Source: Chitinophaga sp. CF418 (GTDB lineage: Bacteria; Bacteroidota; Bacteroidia; Chitinophagales; Chitinophagaceae). From it: a stretch of DNA of 64,000 bases. This document shows positions 17,337 through 24,920 of the stretch, in pieces. The stretch covers positions 186,001 to 250,000 of the forward strand of contig NZ_FRCN01000007.1 in assembly GCF_900142925.1 (NCBI RefSeq), read 5' to 3'. Position numbers and translations under genes: made by a program. Below the pieces are notes generated by a model. That model made no database searches. It had not been told where the DNA came from and saw only the letters and a program-made list of their open reading frames with translations. Each line of letters starts with the position of its first letter. Position 1 is the first letter of the stretch.

Positions 17337-17861
17337 ATGAGTACGCAAACGGAAAACACAGCAATAGCGCAGACGGCACAGATCCTTTCTCAGATCCTGA
17401 CTACCTGGAAGTCAAATAATGCCCGGGTAACGACATTCTTCAACCAGTACCAGGATGATTTTTACCTGCAGGAAGTTGCTCCCGGACGTAGCAGGGGCAT
17501 ATACCTGTTGGGGCACCTGGTATCATCAAGTGACGGCCTGCTGCCATTATTAGGCATTAGTGAAAGACTGTATCCTCAATTGGAAAAGCTTTTCAGCACC
17601 AACCCGGACAGGGCTTTTGATGATATTCCATCTATGGCGGAATTAAGAGAATACTGGGAGAAAGTAAACAGTACACTGGCTGATCATTTCAGCAAAATGC
17701 AGCCACAGGATTGGTTGTCCAGGCACACGAAGGTATCGGAGGAAGACTTTGCCAAAGAGCCTCACCGGAATAAATTAAACGTATTGCTTAGCCGCACCAC
17801 ACATATCAGCTATCATATGGGGCAGCTGATCTTCCTGAATAAGAAAGAAGCTGCTGTATAA
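17337..17861 (+). CDS. DinB-like superfamily protein
   Basis: A 174-residue four-helix protein of the DinB/YfiT fold. Candidate metal-binding histidines sit in YLLGHLVSSSD near the middle of helix 2 and in HISYHMGQL near the C-terminus, the usual HxxxH arrangement. Members include thiol-dependent S-transferases and damage-inducible proteins, but most are uncharacterised. The gene is alone, following its own promoter, and is convergent to the glycosylase gene. Confidence 0.8.
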   Translation: MSTQTENTAIAQTAQILSQILTTWKSNNARVTTFFNQYQDDFYLQEVAPGRSRGIYLLGHLVSSSDGLLPLLGISERLYPQLEKLFSTNPDRAFDDIPSMAELREYWEKVNSTLADHFSKMQPQDWLSRHTKVSEEDFAKEPHRNKLNVLLSRTTHISYHMGQLIFLNKKEAAV

Positions 17862-17870
17862 TCCTTATTT

Positions 17871-17910
17871 CGGGCTCATTGCTGTACCGGAAGGGAGGGT
17901 AATGGGCCCG
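17871..17910. terminator. Possible shared terminator hairpin
   Basis: CGGGCTCATT and AATGGGCCCG form an imperfect stem between the convergent DinB and glycosylase genes. The T-rich tail on the plus side (TTTTATTT) begins a few bases later. Confidence 0.35.
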
Positions 17911-17919
17911 GAATCAGTT

Positions 17920-18468
17920 TTATTTGGCCATCCACAATGGTTTCGCCTGCTGTACTTTTTTATAGATCGCACAGCTGGAAGTATGGGCTCCCGGAAGATA
18001 ACCTGTGCTCAGCAGAAATTCATTCACAATCTCTCCGCCGGTGAACTTAAATGTCTTCTTAAATAATTTCACCCATTCCTCTTTTGTTTTTGGATGCTGC
18101 AATTCCAGCCATTTTTCAAAGGAACCGTATTCCTTTTGCAGCTGGAGGATGGTTTTGGCATTTTCTATTGCGGCGTTGATCTTTAACCGGTTCCTGATGA
18201 TGCCGGGATCAGCCATCAGTCTTTCCCTGTCAGCCTCGGTATAGGCAGCAACCTTTTTAATATTGAAATTGCTGTATGCTTTCCTGAAGCTGGTTTCCTT
18301 TTTCAGAATAGTTTCCCAGCTCAGTCCTGCCTGGTTTATTTCCAGTATCAGGCGGCAGAATAATTCATTATCGTCATGTATGGGAAAGCCGTAGTACTGG
18401 TCGTGATAAGTTTTGTGTATTGCCTTTTTTTCTTCAGACATGTACCCGATCGCGCTGCAATATGACAT
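17920..18468 (-). CDS. tag: DNA-3-methyladenine glycosylase I
   Basis: A base-excision repair enzyme that removes 3-methyladenine. Family motifs are present in order: YHDQYYGFPIHDDNELFCRL, then QAGLSWETILKKETSFRKAY, and a C-terminal zinc-site GAHTSSC. At 182 residues it has the normal length. The N-terminus MSYCSAIGYM is shorter and less cysteine-rich than the usual RCPW motif, but Cys4 can still act as a zinc ligand. The following AraC gene is 26 bp upstream on the same strand, so the glycosylase could be co-transcribed with it. Confidence 0.9.
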   Translation of the reverse strand: MSYCSAIGYMSEEKKAIHKTYHDQYYGFPIHDDNELFCRLILEINQAGLSWETILKKETSFRKAYSNFNIKKVAAYTEADRERLMADPGIIRNRLKINAAIENAKTILQLQKEYGSFEKWLELQHPKTKEEWVKLFKKTFKFTGGEIVNEFLLSTGYLPGAHTSSCAIYKKVQQAKPLWMAK

Positions 18469-18494
18469 ATGTGATCCTTCTAAAGTTTATATGA

Positions 18495-19412
18495 TTAGTT
18501 AAATGATGTTCTGTATTCAATGGGAGACATCTTTGTCTTGCGTTTAAAGATCTTGTTAAACGACTGTGGATGTTCAAATCCCAATTGATAAGCTATTTCA
18601 GCGATAGTCAGGTTGGTGGTACTGAGTATTTCCTTCGCCTTTTCAATAAGCTTGTTATGTATATGTTGCTGTGTGTTTTGCCCTGTGAGTGTGCGGAGCA
18701 TATCGCTCAGGTAATGCGGTGTTACGTTCAATTGTGCAGAAATATCCTGCACGGTTGGCAGCCCTTTCATCAATGCTTTATCGGAGTCAAAGTGTTCAGA
18801 CAACAGTGTTTCCAGTTTTGTCAGCAGATCATGACTGGCTGCTTTCCTGGTGATGAACTGCCTGCTATAAAAGCGTTTGCTGTAGTTCAGCAATAACTCT
18901 ATATGAGAGATCATCACTTCCTGGCTGAAATGATCTATCGCTGATTCCAGTTCTTGTTGAATATTTTTGAAGATACCAGTGATGATCTCTTTTTCTTTTT
19001 CTGAAAGATATAAAGCTTCTGCTACGGAATAGGAGAAGAAGCTATAGTTCTTAATATGGGTTCCCAGCGGGAAGTTCCTGATAAAGTCAGGATGGAACAA
19101 CAGCGTATATCCGCCGTAATCCGCTTCTTCCTCAGCAGCTGAAATCAGCTGGTTGGGAGAGATGAAGGATAATCCGCCTTCATCAAAGTCATAGTAATTC
19201 TGTCCGTATCTGACTTTGCCACTAAAGCTCTTTTTGAAAGATATCTTGTAGAAATTCAGTACCATACCTTTTGCAATGTCCGTGTTATCTGTTTTAACGT
19301 TGGCATAATCGACCAGGCTAACCAGCGGATGCAGCGGTTTAGGCAAGCCCAGGGTGCGGTGCAGCTCCGATATGGAATTAAAGATATATGGCTGTTTTGT
19401 TGCTGATTTCAT
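18495..19412 (-). CDS. AraC-family regulator, paired with an SDR gene
   Basis: A 305-residue protein with an N-terminal cupin-like sensor and a C-terminal AraC HTH (VQDISAQLNVTPHYLSDML, then LTIAEIAYQLGFEHPQSFNK). It is clearly paralogous to the AraC protein at 51.3-52.2 kb. In both loci the regulator lies directly downstream of an NAD(P)-binding oxidoreductase gene on the same strand. It may control that gene. The effector is unknown. Confidence 0.9.
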   Translation of the reverse strand: MKSATKQPYIFNSISELHRTLGLPKPLHPLVSLVDYANVKTDNTDIAKGMVLNFYKISFKKSFSGKVRYGQNYYDFDEGGLSFISPNQLISAAEEEADYGGYTLLFHPDFIRNFPLGTHIKNYSFFSYSVAEALYLSEKEKEIITGIFKNIQQELESAIDHFSQEVMISHIELLLNYSKRFYSRQFITRKAASHDLLTKLETLLSEHFDSDKALMKGLPTVQDISAQLNVTPHYLSDMLRTLTGQNTQQHIHNKLIEKAKEILSTTNLTIAEIAYQLGFEHPQSFNKIFKRKTKMSPIEYRTSFN

Positions 19413-19426
19413 ACTTTATATGTTAA

Positions 19427-19459
19427 GGCATGAAATTCTCCGGACAAGAATTTCATGCC
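19427..19459. repeat. 13-bp perfect inverted repeat in front of the AraC gene
   Basis: GGCATGAAATTCT and AGAATTTCATGCC flank a 7-base spacer, 15 bp upstream of the AraC start and just after the SDR stop codon. It could be an operator for autoregulation or an RNA hairpin that separates expression of the two genes. It lacks a T-run, so it is not a normal terminator. Confidence 0.65.
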
Positions 19460-19471
19460 AAGTTAGTCAAA

Positions 19472-20293
19472 TTAGACCTTACTATACGGACTTTTAAGAC
19501 CAAGATATGTCATGAGCTCCTTTCTGTAGGTTTCTGCTCCCTGTTTTTCTCTTTTGGTGTAAGTCCTAATTGCATCCAGGCCGGCAAGGTAGCGAAGCTG
19601 GTCTTTCCCATCCGTGGCGGCTTCATATACCACTACTGCAATAACCTCCGGCTCGGAGAATTCCATCAGTGTACCATCTGTAAATCCCACTGCCATTCTT
19701 TCCGCCATCGCGTCATAGGCTTTATCCTGTACCACCTGCATGACGTTCATATAATTGCTTTTGATACCGCCGGGAGCTACCGTTTTGATGCCGACATTGA
19801 ACTGTGCCAGATCGTAGGACATGCTTTCACTCCAACCTTCCAGCGCCCATTTGGAAGCGTTGTACACTGAACACAACGGATAAGTGGCTAGTCCGCAGAT
19901 GGAAGTGGTGGTAATAAACAGACCGCTTCCTTTTTGTTTAAAGTAGGGAATGAAGGCTTTGGTAACTCGTAGCACACCAAAGAAATTGGTATCGAACTGG
20001 CGGAAGATCTGCTCTTCCGTATATAGTTCGAGGGGGCCAATCAGGCCATAGCCTGCATTGTTGAATACAACATCAATATCCGCCAGCTGGATAGCCTCCT
20101 GTACGGTAGCTTCAACCTGTTCAGGATTTGTCACATCTAATGGCAGGAGAATGACGTTTTTCAATACGGACAATTCAGTTTCTTTTTCGGGCGAACGCAT
20201 CGTAGCTATTACCCGCCAGCCCCTGGACTGGAAAAGTTTAGCGGTTGTTTTCCCTAATCCGGCAGATGCGCCTGTAATGAAGATCGTTTTCAT
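19472..20293 (-). CDS. Classical short-chain dehydrogenase/reductase
   Basis: A 273-residue NAD(P)-dependent oxidoreductase. The Rossmann motif is TGASAGLG and the active-site signature SVYNASKWALEG carries Tyr and Lys. NNAGYG is also present. I chose ATG 20293 (MKTIFITGA) over an upstream in-frame codon because it places the glycine motif at the usual distance. The substrate is unknown. The AraC gene follows after 59 bp, and 21-bp-spaced direct repeats lie upstream. Confidence 0.9.
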   Translation of the reverse strand: MKTIFITGASAGLGKTTAKLFQSRGWRVIATMRSPEKETELSVLKNVILLPLDVTNPEQVEATVQEAIQLADIDVVFNNAGYGLIGPLELYTEEQIFRQFDTNFFGVLRVTKAFIPYFKQKGSGLFITTTSICGLATYPLCSVYNASKWALEGWSESMSYDLAQFNVGIKTVAPGGIKSNYMNVMQVVQDKAYDAMAERMAVGFTDGTLMEFSEPEVIAVVVYEAATDGKDQLRYLAGLDAIRTYTKREKQGAETYRKELMTYLGLKSPYSKV

Positions 20294-20346
20294 TGTTTTC
20301 AAGATTTGATACTGCAAAGTTGGGCGGATCGGGCAGAGGGAGTGTT

Positions 20347-20376
20347 GCCAGAATGGAGCTTATTGTAGCCAAAATG
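20347..20376. promoter_or_regulatory. Direct repeats with 21-bp period upstream of the SDR/AraC pair
   Basis: GCCAGAATG (20347-20355) and GCCAAAATG (20368-20376) are spaced 21 bp apart and extend as GTnGCCAnAATGnA. Two half-sites in direct orientation two helical turns apart suit AraC-type regulators. The second AraC pair at 53.1 kb shows the same spacing with a different sequence. Confidence 0.45.
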
Positions 20377-20411
20377 AACACAGCCTGGATTTTTGCAATA
20401 CAAGAAGCTGC

Positions 20412-20555
20412 ACAGGTCTGGCCTTCAACATTGGTATCCGCATTGGTGTACACCCCAAGAAAAATCGTAACATCGAAATAAGACTGTTATATATGAGGGG
20501 TGGTACTCCATATACGCCTCACTTTGGGGATCTTGGCTTCCTGTATAACTTCTAA
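20412..20555 (+). pseudogene. 3' remnant of an outer-membrane barrel gene
   Basis: Reading from 20412, 47 codons encode a peptide that aligns with the C-terminus of the intact barrel gene just downstream: TGLAFNIGIRIG against TGLAANIGLRIG, then RNIEIR identical, ending in NF and a stop. The first 10 bases and an 18-base run are identical between the copies. No start or N-terminal part is present, so it is the surviving end of a lost tandem paralogue. Confidence 0.7.
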
Positions 20556-20603
20556 AGGAAAAATCAAATTTGTCCTCGATTTCCGCAATTAAATGTCCCA
20601 ACG

Positions 20604-20611
20604 TATATTTG
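20604..20611 (+). promoter_or_regulatory. -7 promoter element for the barrel gene
   Basis: TATATTTG matches TAnnTTTG, 41 bp before the start codon. No good -33 element is seen. Confidence 0.45.
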
Positions 20612-20651
20612 CCGGACTATATTGCGCACTATTTTTAAATACCCTTTACCC

Positions 20652-21254
20652 ATGAAAAGAATTTTTTTGTTAGCCGCCATCTGTCTGGCGGGGGCCAAAT
20701 CGTCAGTAGCACAGCGTTTTATCCATGGCGCCGGTGTTGGTATCTTTGTAGAAGATGCGAAAATGACGGACGCTAAAGGCAGTTTTACATTGACGTATTC
20801 GCCGCGCCTCAGTTTTGCGGAAACGGAAAACACCTCGCTGTCTATAGGTATTCCGCTGAACATTGGTTTTTCCGGTTCCTACAATGCTGTCTACACCAGT
20901 AATGATTATTACGAAGAGAATACTCTTGGTTACATGATCAATGTCCCACTGATGTTCAATTTTAACATTGGCGCCGGCTCTGCCCAGGGCTGTAAGGACA
21001 GGATGGGATTCTTTATCGGTGCTGGTTATGCTTATCATATTGGGTCTGTAGATGAAATTCTGCATGATGAATACGGATATGAGTATACCGATTCAAAGAC
21101 CGAAAGTTCCACAGGTCTGGCTGCCAATATTGGTCTGCGTATCGGTGTGGGCTACAAGAAGAAGCGTAACATCGAAATAAGAACTTCATACATGAGAGGC
21201 ATGACTTCATATAAGCCTCACGTTTTCGGTGTTAACTGCCTGTTTAACTTCTAG
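20652..21254 (+). CDS. Outer-membrane beta-barrel protein
   Basis: A 200-residue protein with a signal peptide (MKRIFLLAAICLAGAKSSVA, cleaved near AQ). The body has alternating polar and hydrophobic strands with many Gly and Tyr residues, and it ends in Phe (LFNF), as usual for small porin-like barrels. ATG 20652 is preferred over one ten codons upstream because it begins the signal. The function is unknown. A decayed copy of its 3' end lies just upstream. Confidence 0.7.
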   Translation: MKRIFLLAAICLAGAKSSVAQRFIHGAGVGIFVEDAKMTDAKGSFTLTYSPRLSFAETENTSLSIGIPLNIGFSGSYNAVYTSNDYYEENTLGYMINVPLMFNFNIGAGSAQGCKDRMGFFIGAGYAYHIGSVDEILHDEYGYEYTDSKTESSTGLAANIGLRIGVGYKKKRNIEIRTSYMRGMTSYKPHVFGVNCLFNF

Positions 21255-21276
21255 TATCGTATCATCAGATTTATAG

Positions 21277-21311
21277 AGCCGTCTCCATGATAAATGAAGA
21301 CGGCTTTTTTT
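21277..21311 (+). terminator. Intrinsic terminator of the barrel gene
   Basis: AGCCGTCT (21277-21284) pairs with AGACGGCT (21298-21305), followed by a T-run. Confidence 0.85.
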
Positions 21312-21416
21312 ATGTGAATGATAAGTACCCGGTATTGTTTATCTGGCTTAATGTCCAATAACGTGGGTATTGAGGTGGTTTACAGTAACAGGTGTTTCTA
21401 ACCAGCATACAACCAG

Positions 21417-21513
21417 CATACAACCAGCATATGACTAGCATTATCCTTCGTTAATCCTTCGTTCCGAACGAAAGATTAACGAAGGATAATGCTAGTCATA
21501 TGCTGGCTGTATG
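21417..21513. repeat. 97-bp near-perfect palindrome
   Basis: Two 48-bp arms (21417-21464 and 21466-21513) are reverse complements with two mismatches around a single central base. The left arm is preceded by extra tandem copies of CAACCAGCATA from about 21400, and the arms contain the sub-repeat ATCCTTCGTTA twice. It lies between convergent genes that already have their own terminators. An RNA copy would form a 48-bp duplex. Confidence 0.9.
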
Positions 21514-21558
21514 CAAGCCATATGCACCCTGGATATAACATCTATCTAACCCGGAAAT

Positions 21559-21589
21559 AAAAAGGGCCCAGTCTCCTGAGCCCTTTTTT
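21559..21589. terminator. Bidirectional terminator
   Basis: AAAAAGGGC (21559-21567) pairs with GCCCTTTTT (21580-21588). T-runs on both strands allow it to serve the minus-strand gene ending at 21608 and any plus-strand read-through. Confidence 0.8.
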
Positions 21590-21607
21590 ACTTGAATATT
21601 TCAGCAA

Positions 21608-22195
21608 TTATTTGATCCTTTTAGCGATCAGCTTACCAATTTCCTTACCAGCTTTTGCATAAGCCTCACCGATACGGCTGGCACTATCGAACTGTCCTTT
21701 ACCACCTTTTACTTCTTCCATAGTGATCTTGCACAGCGCTTTCTTCATGTCGGCAGAATCATAAATGGCGATTTCCAGGTTCAGTTCAGCTGCGCCGGAA
21801 GAAATACCTACATTGTAACCAGGCTCAATGAACTTGGTGTTTACTACCATGGTATATTTTTCTTTGGTGTCTTCGTTTAAAGGCCAGTCTGTGTACTTGG
21901 ACAGCAGTTTGATAAATCTTGGCTTGTAGCTTTTTTCTTTGTCTGCATGCCAGTTCTCTTCCCAGGTAGCACCGGATCCTGGTTCTTTGGCATCCTTTTC
22001 AGCCTTTTTCCTTTTGATGTAATTGGCTTCTTTGCCTTCTTTACCTACAGTCAGATTGTCGTAAACAAAGGTAACGTTTACGCCGGTAGCTCCTTTCAGA
22101 AAAGCGAGGTCTCCTTTAACAATTTCCTGGGCATGAACTTTACAGGTTGCAGCTACTGCTCCTGCAAGCACAAAAAGTGCGAATAATTTTTTCAT
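21608..22195 (-). CDS. Exported hypothetical protein
   Basis: A 195-residue protein with a signal peptide (MKKLFALFVLAGAVAATCKV, cut after HAQ). It is not a clear lipoprotein, since Thr precedes the Cys. The mature part is lysine-rich with FIEPGYNVGISSGAAELNLE in the middle. I do not recognise a named family; related exported proteins of unknown function are common in Chitinophagaceae. It is monocistronic, with its own -7 element and terminator. Confidence 0.65.
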   Translation of the reverse strand: MKKLFALFVLAGAVAATCKVHAQEIVKGDLAFLKGATGVNVTFVYDNLTVGKEGKEANYIKRKKAEKDAKEPGSGATWEENWHADKEKSYKPRFIKLLSKYTDWPLNEDTKEKYTMVVNTKFIEPGYNVGISSGAAELNLEIAIYDSADMKKALCKITMEEVKGGKGQFDSASRIGEAYAKAGKEIGKLIAKRIK

Positions 22196-22517
22196 AGTGT
22201 AAGGGGATATAAAATTTACGGCACAAATATAGGATATATATTATATAATTGACTGTGCATCAGGCGAAATAATTAAAAATACTCATAAAAATTTTTATAG
22301 GTTATGGTAGCTCTGTCGGATAGGGCTACTAACGTGGTAGTATAAATATATCAGAAAACATATCAAACCCGTCAGGCGCAGCGATGCGAATATATTTTAA
22401 GCCCATTTCGAATAGAATTCCCTCAATCATTACTCAACTAAGGGTAATAATATCTCCATTAACTTATCTGCGCATCACATTCCTTTATTCCGCTGATCTT
22501 ACGGTTGTTATTTTGGT
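22196..22517. other. Intergenic region between two exported-protein genes
   Basis: It holds the promoter of the downstream gene near 22224. The rest is AT-rich with no convincing short gene. A weak stem (GTAGC with GCTAC near 22308-22330) is the only structure noted. Confidence 0.4.
22224..22231 (-). promoter_or_regulatory. -7 promoter element for the exported protein
   Basis: On the minus strand TATATTTG matches TAnnTTTG, 29 bp before the start codon. No clear -33 TTTG is visible. Confidence 0.45.
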
Positions 22518-23846
22518 CTATTGAAAGGGGAGTGGTCTTACAAAACTCCTGTAATAATCAACGTCAATCTCTACCAGATCGTTTGCAGCCTTATATTCCG
22601 GATATTCTTTATTAGACGCATATTTTACTGCCTGCATAAACTGATCAACATAAGCCTGATTCTTTTTAGCCGCTGTAGCCTTATCAATGATGTCAGAGTT
22701 GGACAACATGGTTGTTTCCAGGTAGAGTATCTTATCTCTCTTGCTACTGGTATAAAATCCCAGGAAGCAATGATTATGTGTCAGTACCATAACAGTTGAT
22801 ATATTAATGGCTCTTAATAAGGAAGCAAATACCACGGTTCCATCAACACAATTCGCCTGATTTGTTTTCATAGAGTTATCAAAGGTCCGCACTGCCTGAC
22901 TGGCTAGAACATTGGTACTGTTGGTTGATGTTGCAGTAATGCTGCTATATTGAAACCCCCTGTCATGTAATACCTTCCAGATGGCTGCTACCTGTAGGAT
23001 GGTATTGACATCATCGCCCTGGTATCCACTTATGGCGGAGATGAGCTTTGTCTTCAAAGCGTCTTTTAATATTTTATCAATCTCCGGATGTTGCTCCTGG
23101 ATAAAGGCAGTAAACAGAAAGTCGAATTTCTGTTCATGATAGCGATAAATACAATCATTAATACTGCGCATGAATAACGGAACAGACTTTTCCACCTTGT
23201 TGCCGTCTTCATCATATAGCCGGAAGATGATATTAATTGGAGAGCTGGAAACCTGTTTTGCAAGTGTTGACATATTCCAGGGAATGTTCGGCATAAAATA
23301 TACTTCCTGACCTGCCTGCTGAAACATGAAATCTCCGCTTACCTTGTCAAAGTATGACTTATCGGTGCTCTCAATTTCCCACTTTAAGGGAATGTAGGAG
23401 CTATTGCTGAGGAATCTGAATCCTAAAGCACTGCTCTTGACTGAGTTCATAAATGCATTATCGATAGTACCCCTGTAATCAGCCATGCTTATCACCATCG
23501 ATGGAAATATCTGTCCATCAAAGTATGCAATAGGCTCCCATTTTATATTAGTGAAATCTCCCTTTTTAAATTTTGGTTTGGTTGTTTGGTCTGGCGGCAC
23601 TGAGGGTTGAGGAGTACCGCTCTTTACCACCTTTACGTGTTTATTAAACTGATCCGTAGTCCTTTTGGTAGCATCGATAAATACTCCAACGGTTCTCATC
23701 GTTTCTGTGCCGGTTCTAAGCGCGTCATTGGCATCTTTCAGGATTTTCGGTAGCTGGGCATGAAGGTTTGAGGAAAACGTTATTATTATAATGGTAAGCA
23801 GGAAATATTGCATCAACCTCATCGGGTGGAATTGTTTGGTTTGCAT
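22518..23846 (-). CDS. Exported protein with transglutaminase-like cysteine-hydrolase domain
   Basis: 442 residues with an N-terminal signal (LMQYFLLTIIIITFSSNLHA). The C-terminal third carries a papain-like triad pattern: Cys in NQANCVDGTVVFASLLRA, His in NHCFLGFY and an acidic residue in ILYLETT. This order (Cys, His, Glu/Asp) is typical of bacterial transglutaminase-like proteins. The N-terminal half has a beta-sandwich feel but no clear family. Activity and substrate are unknown. The domain call rests on motif reading only. Confidence 0.6.
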   Translation of the reverse strand: MQTKQFHPMRLMQYFLLTIIIITFSSNLHAQLPKILKDANDALRTGTETMRTVGVFIDATKRTTDQFNKHVKVVKSGTPQPSVPPDQTTKPKFKKGDFTNIKWEPIAYFDGQIFPSMVISMADYRGTIDNAFMNSVKSSALGFRFLSNSSYIPLKWEIESTDKSYFDKVSGDFMFQQAGQEVYFMPNIPWNMSTLAKQVSSSPINIIFRLYDEDGNKVEKSVPLFMRSINDCIYRYHEQKFDFLFTAFIQEQHPEIDKILKDALKTKLISAISGYQGDDVNTILQVAAIWKVLHDRGFQYSSITATSTNSTNVLASQAVRTFDNSMKTNQANCVDGTVVFASLLRAINISTVMVLTHNHCFLGFYTSSKRDKILYLETTMLSNSDIIDKATAAKKNQAYVDQFMQAVKYASNKEYPEYKAANDLVEIDVDYYRSFVRPLPFQ

Positions 23847-23983
23847 CTTAATAGTTTTTGAGCGTGTGGTATCACATTCTATAGTGTCAAAACAGATACA
23901 GAATGGTATATGGGGATGTTGGCCGTAATAATCTAAAGTACGATCAGAGTGATCCTGGTATTATGCTCCCGTATCTTCCACCA

Positions 23984-23991
23984 CAAAGTTA
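23984..23991 (-). promoter_or_regulatory. -7 promoter element for the transglutaminase-like gene
   Basis: TAACTTTG on the minus strand matches TAnnTTTG. A TTGG lies about 16 bp upstream, within the inverted repeat at 24010-24036. Confidence 0.4.
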
Positions 23992-24009
23992 TTTTATACT
24001 TTTTGCCCA

Positions 24010-24036
24010 ATTGGTTAATGATCTGTTAACCAATTA
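24010..24036. repeat. Inverted repeat between divergent genes
   Basis: AATTGGTTAA and TTAACCAATT are perfect 10-bp arms with a 7-base spacer. The site overlaps the -33 region of the minus-strand promoter, which suits an operator. Confidence 0.5.
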
Positions 24037-24146
24037 GTAGTGATCATAGCATTGCAATTTTGATGATATTGTTGGTGGGTGTCATATGATGAATAACTGT
24101 TACTGTTTAAGACTGTTATTGCATACCCGGATCTGTGATGACATTC

Positions 24147-24154
24147 TATATTTG
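24147..24154 (+). promoter_or_regulatory. -7 promoter element for the SDR gene
   Basis: TATATTTG matches the Bacteroidota -7 consensus, 40 bp before the start codon. Confidence 0.45.
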
Positions 24155-24193
24155 TGCGGGCGGATTTCAGTGAAGAGTTCCTATATTTAGCTT

Positions 24194-24919
24194 ATGCAAA
24201 GAAAAACTGTTCTCCTGCTCGGCGCTAATTCGGATGTAGCAAAAGCTGCCATCCTCCGGTATACGGCCAAAGGTTTCCGTGTGATGGCAGCCTCCCGTAG
24301 CACCGATGCGCTTTATACGTTTGTTGACCAGCAGCAGTCCCTGAAGGAACTGGTAACTGTACTTTATTTTGATGCTACAGATTTTGACAGCCATGCTGGC
24401 TTTTATGAACAGTTGCCGGAGAAACCACATATCGTGGTGTATGCAGCTGGCTACCTCAAAGATAATGAAGAGGCCTTAATGGATTTTCCAGGTAGTTTTA
24501 GGATGATGCAGGTGCACTACGCCGGGGCTGTATCCATTCTTAACATTATTGCCATGGATAGAGAGAACGCCCGGCTGGAAAGAATTATAGGCTTATCTTC
24601 CCTTTCCGGGGTGCGCGGGAGGAGGAGTAATTTTATCTACGGGAGTACAAAGTCGGCCTTCACACAATACCTGGCTGGTTTGAGACAGTACCTGTTTAAG
24701 AGCCGGGTCACCGTAAATGTGATCGTGGCCGGTTACATCCGCAGTAAGATGACTGCCGGACTGGACCTGCCGGAATCGCTGATGCTGGAACCGGACTTTG
24801 TCGCAAAGGCGGTGGTCGAAGCTGGTAACAGGTTTGTAATTGTACCTGGATTTAAATGGAAGATCATTTACACGGCATTGAAATGGATGCCGGAACGCCT
24901 GGTGGCAAAGTTGCCCTGA
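24194..24919 (+). CDS. SDR-family oxidoreductase
   Basis: 241 residues with Rossmann motif LGANSDVAKA, NAG-like AAGYL, and catalytic Ser, Tyr and Lys (GLSSLSGVRG, then FIYGSTKSAFTQY). The glycine motif with Asn-Ser-Asp resembles the branch that includes decaprenyl-phosphoryl ribose 2-keto reductases and related polysaccharide-synthesis SDRs, but the partner oxidase is not nearby. It is convergent with the MocR gene, with one base between the stop codons. Confidence 0.85.
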   Translation: MQRKTVLLLGANSDVAKAAILRYTAKGFRVMAASRSTDALYTFVDQQQSLKELVTVLYFDATDFDSHAGFYEQLPEKPHIVVYAAGYLKDNEEALMDFPGSFRMMQVHYAGAVSILNIIAMDRENARLERIIGLSSLSGVRGRRSNFIYGSTKSAFTQYLAGLRQYLFKSRVTVNVIVAGYIRSKMTAGLDLPESLMLEPDFVAKAVVEAGNRFVIVPGFKWKIIYTALKWMPERLVAKLP

Positions 24920-24920
24920 G

